Shown here: in pieces, positions 34,342 through 35,964 of the stretch | Layout: each line of letters starts with the position of its first letter | How positions within the stretch are numbered: the first letter of the stretch is position 1 | The notes under the pieces: model-generated | What the model saw: the letters and a program-made list of their open reading frames with translations, nothing else | Databases searched by the model: none | Told to the model about the DNA's origin: nothing | Made by a program: the position numbers and the translations under genes | Source of the DNA: UBA6544 sp049601975 | GTDB lineage: Bacteria > Pseudomonadota > Alphaproteobacteria > UBA8366 | Length of the DNA stretch: 35,964 nucleotides | Assembly (NCBI GenBank): GCA_049601975.1 | Contig: JBMYRC010000033.1 | Span: forward strand, 1 to 35,964 | Direction: 5' to 3'

Positions 34342-35232
34342 TTAGGGGAGGGCAACGCGCGCGGGCACAACGGGGACACCTGGCACGTCGACCCGGGTCC
34401 GAAAGATCGAACCACAATTCTCGCTTGGGCCGCCCCGCGAACCAGTGACGACATATAGGTCGCATAAATCCGATCCCCCGAAACACACACTCGTCACCAT
34501 GGGAAGAGGCACGGGAATATCCATTCGCAAAGATCCGTCCGGCTCATAAACGGAGACCCGCCCGCCATGCGCGAGGGCCACCCATACCGACCCATCTTGT
34601 GCCACCACCATGCCATCCGGTGTCTCGCCTTCGGCGATTTCCGCGAAGACGCGCCAGCCCGTGACCTCGGCTTCTTCCGTGATGTCATAGGCACGCAAAA
34701 TATTTGCGCGGGCGTCACAGTGATAGAGAGTCTTGCCGTCGGGCGAGAAGCCCATGCCGTTGGTCAGCACGATCCCGTCCGAAACAGTGCGGACGGAGCC
34801 GTCGTGATCAATAACGTGAAGGTGTCCGGGACGCATCTCTTCGCCGGCGAAAACCTTAAAGGCGAGAGAGCCCGCCCAAATCCGTCCGACCGTGTCCGTC
34901 GTAAAGTCATTGAAACCAATGGCGACGTCCGTGACGTCAGGCCCCAGCAATATTGCTGACTTTGTGCGATCGAAACTCTCGAAGATGATCTCTCTACCAC
35001 CAATTACGAGACCGTTTTCTATATGTGGCACAATGCCCCCGACGCCGCGGCGTTTCGGCACGATCTCCGTGATCTCACCCGTTGACGGGTCCAGCGCGCG
35101 GACACCACCGTTGATCACATCGCTGTATATTAAGCCTTTTTGCTCGTCCCAGACAGGGCCTTCTATGAGACCGTAGCCGGTCGCTAATTCATCCATCGGA
35201 TTCACCAAGTTGATTGATCTGGAGAGTAACAT
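34342..35232 (-). CDS. SMP-30/gluconolactonase family protein
   Basis: A 296-residue six-bladed beta-propeller of the SMP-30/gluconolaconase/LRE group, metal-dependent lactonases. The metal-site residues are seen in order: Glu24 in GLIEGPVWD, Asn in GFNDFTTD, Asn in LTNGMGFSPDGKTLYHCD together with its Asp, and ETPDGMVVAQDGSVWVA. Phrases LYVVTGS and GSIFRTRVDVPGVP close the propeller. No signal peptide. Start taken as ATG at 35232; the ATG twelve codons in (MDELATGYGLIEGP) lies closer to conserved sequence. It may open sugar-acid lactones, but the substrate is not determined. Confidence 0.88.
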   Translation of the reverse strand: MLLSRSINLVNPMDELATGYGLIEGPVWDEQKGLIYSDVINGGVRALDPSTGEITEIVPKRRGVGGIVPHIENGLVIGGREIIFESFDRTKSAILLGPDVTDVAIGFNDFTTDTVGRIWAGSLAFKVFAGEEMRPGHLHVIDHDGSVRTVSDGIVLTNGMGFSPDGKTLYHCDARANILRAYDITEEAEVTGWRVFAEIAEGETPDGMVVAQDGSVWVALAHGGRVSVYEPDGSLRMDIPVPLPMVTSVCFGGSDLCDLYVVTGSRGGPSENCGSIFRTRVDVPGVPVVPARVALP

Positions 35233-35354
35233 TTGTCGAAACCGCGCGAGGGAAAGATGTGAGCGGAATCCTCATCTAAAACGCGAAGAACCTATTGCAA
35301 AACCAGGTCAATGATATGTCAGAGGCTTTGATAGCTGCGGGGGAGCGTTCTTAA

Positions 35355-35626
35355 ATGTCCGAATTTCAATCCGAAAAGCGGGGCCATAAACGGGTTTTTT
35401 TATTGGCCGATTGGCGCTCATCGCCTCCGCAGACGAACGCCACGAAGCCTATTTTGAGAATATACCGCTCAGCGGCGTTCAACTGCGCAACGCGGCACCC
35501 GAAATTCCGTTTGAAAGTCGATTTGTGGTCGGCGCCGAAGTGGCGTTGGAAATCGAGGATATGTTCTCGCTTACCGGTACGGTCATCCTAATCGCTGAAC
35601 CGATGATTGCCATCGTTTTCCCCTGA
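35355..35626 (+). pseudogene. PilZ-domain protein, frameshifted
   Basis: The ATG at 35355, with GGGGGAG ahead, reads MSEFQSEKRGHKRVF and then loses frame at seven T (35395-35401). With one more T it continues as FIGRLALIASADERHEAYFE, then NIPLSGVQLRNAAPEIPF and FSLTGTVILIAEPMIAIVFP to the stop at 35626. The R-x-x-x-R motif (RGHKR) and the N-x-P/S-x-x-G motif (NIPLSG) are the c-di-GMP-binding pair of PilZ domains, and the restored length of about 90 residues suits a single-domain PilZ adaptor. As sequenced it is broken. The remaining frame alone lacks the first motif and would not bind c-di-GMP. Confidence 0.7.
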
Positions 35627-35866
35627 GCGCAGCGAACGCGATAACAAAATGCTAATAGCGGAGATCATGGACCGCCAGGGATGGTTCAGCCTCGGCGATC
35701 CTGATGCCCATGAATAAAGATCACTCCTTTATAAATGAATGGCGGACAGGGCTCACAGCCACCTTTACCGAACTTCCCTGACGCGTTGATGCGGGGGCAT
35801 GCTACCAGCGTTACTTACACCTGGATTATACCCGCCTTTGACATGCCTGTTCGAATTACGATGAAT

Positions 35867-35964
35867 TCATCTTAGGCTCATCTTCACGGCAAGCATCGGA
35901 CCAAACCGCGTTCCACCAGAACCGCACCGTCTCATGACAAATGTCGATGCCACGCTCGGACAGC
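35867..35964 (-). pseudogene. IS6-family transposase fragment
   Basis: From the right edge the minus strand reads LSERGIDICHETVRFWWN, a hallmark stretch of IS6-family transposases just ahead of the DDE domain. The frame then slips by one base to RFGPMLAVKM and stops at 35867-35869, so the copy is broken. The remainder of the element, if present, lies beyond the window. The 240 bases between this and the PilZ relic show nothing I can identify. Confidence 0.55.

Noticed and set aside
1..35964. UGA read as tryptophan, which would rescue the DUF2927 signal peptide and part of the MFS relic
   Set aside because: Intact genes in the window end on TGA, and other lesions are TAA, TAG or frameshifts that recoding cannot cure.
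1..35964. tRNA, rRNA, riboswitch or CRISPR array
   Set aside because: I looked for T-loop-like signatures, regular direct repeats with spacers and known leader motifs by eye and found none that held up; a covariance-model scan would be decisive.

Overview
The window looks like a chromosomal segment of an alphaproteobacterium of moderate G+C, probably of the Rhodospirillales type. The basis is a glnB-glnA pair, an alphaproteobacterial-type ParE and cyclophilin sequence, TRAP dicarboxylate-type transport, and many CoA-ester enzymes. This placement rests on recalled family resemblance, not on a search. I see no tRNA, rRNA, CRISPR array or intact mobile element.

Layout. 1-660: decayed Crp/Fnr regulator. 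788-2578: an SDR dehydrogenase and MaoC-type hydratase, together a split form of the multifunctional beta-oxidation enzyme, convergent with an AhpD-like protein (2582-3181). 3357-3716: IS1380 transposase relic. 3789-5426: a frameshifted Sel1-repeat gene overlapping an MFS transporter. 5511-7490: a BadH-like dehydrogenase, BadI-like ring-opening hydrolase and RidA protein in a tight operon, ending against an NlpC/P60 peptidase. 8492-9139: a broken exported protein. 9206-13261: a ThDP enzyme, an iron-type alcohol dehydrogenase and a ruined MFS transporter. 13466-16620: a complete TRAP transporter with a terminator-like hairpin between dctP and dctQM. 16809-17823: relics of a YHS-domain protein and a CheZ-like phosphatase. 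17944-19566: cupin and CoA-transferase. 19575-22775: TPR/glycosyltransferase-like protein and DEAD-box helicase. 22986-25102: alpha/beta hydrolase and an oddly ordered CaiB/BaiF protein. 25114-25970: broken DUF2927 gene. 26047-28044: parE. 28253-30586: a lone cyclic-nucleotide-binding domain, an unknown protein, and a FecR-cyclophilin fusion. 30656-30977: broken exported protein. 31058-35232: glnA, glnB, an aminotransferase and an SMP-30 lactonase. 35355-35964: broken PilZ protein and an IS6-type relic.

How the genes fit. The intact genes centre on acyl-CoA chemistry: CoA activation by family III transferases, (3R)-hydroxyacyl-CoA steps, and opening of an alicyclic 2-oxo-ring CoA ester. A TRAP importer could supply organic acids. 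Nitrogen control (glnBA, with a candidate sigma-54 promoter) and housekeeping genes are intact.

The two most striking features are these. First, about ten pseudogenes lie between intact genes. They affect mostly regulation, chemotaxis or surface functions (Crp/Fnr, CheZ, PilZ, exported proteins), and several share one kind of lesion: a one-base contraction of a homopolymer. Second, an exported FecR-domain protein is fused to a cyclophilin domain in which the catalytic arginine position is serine. The first suggests relaxed selection, for instance host association or a recent niche change. The second may be a non-catalytic periplasmic binding module. Both interpretations are inference.
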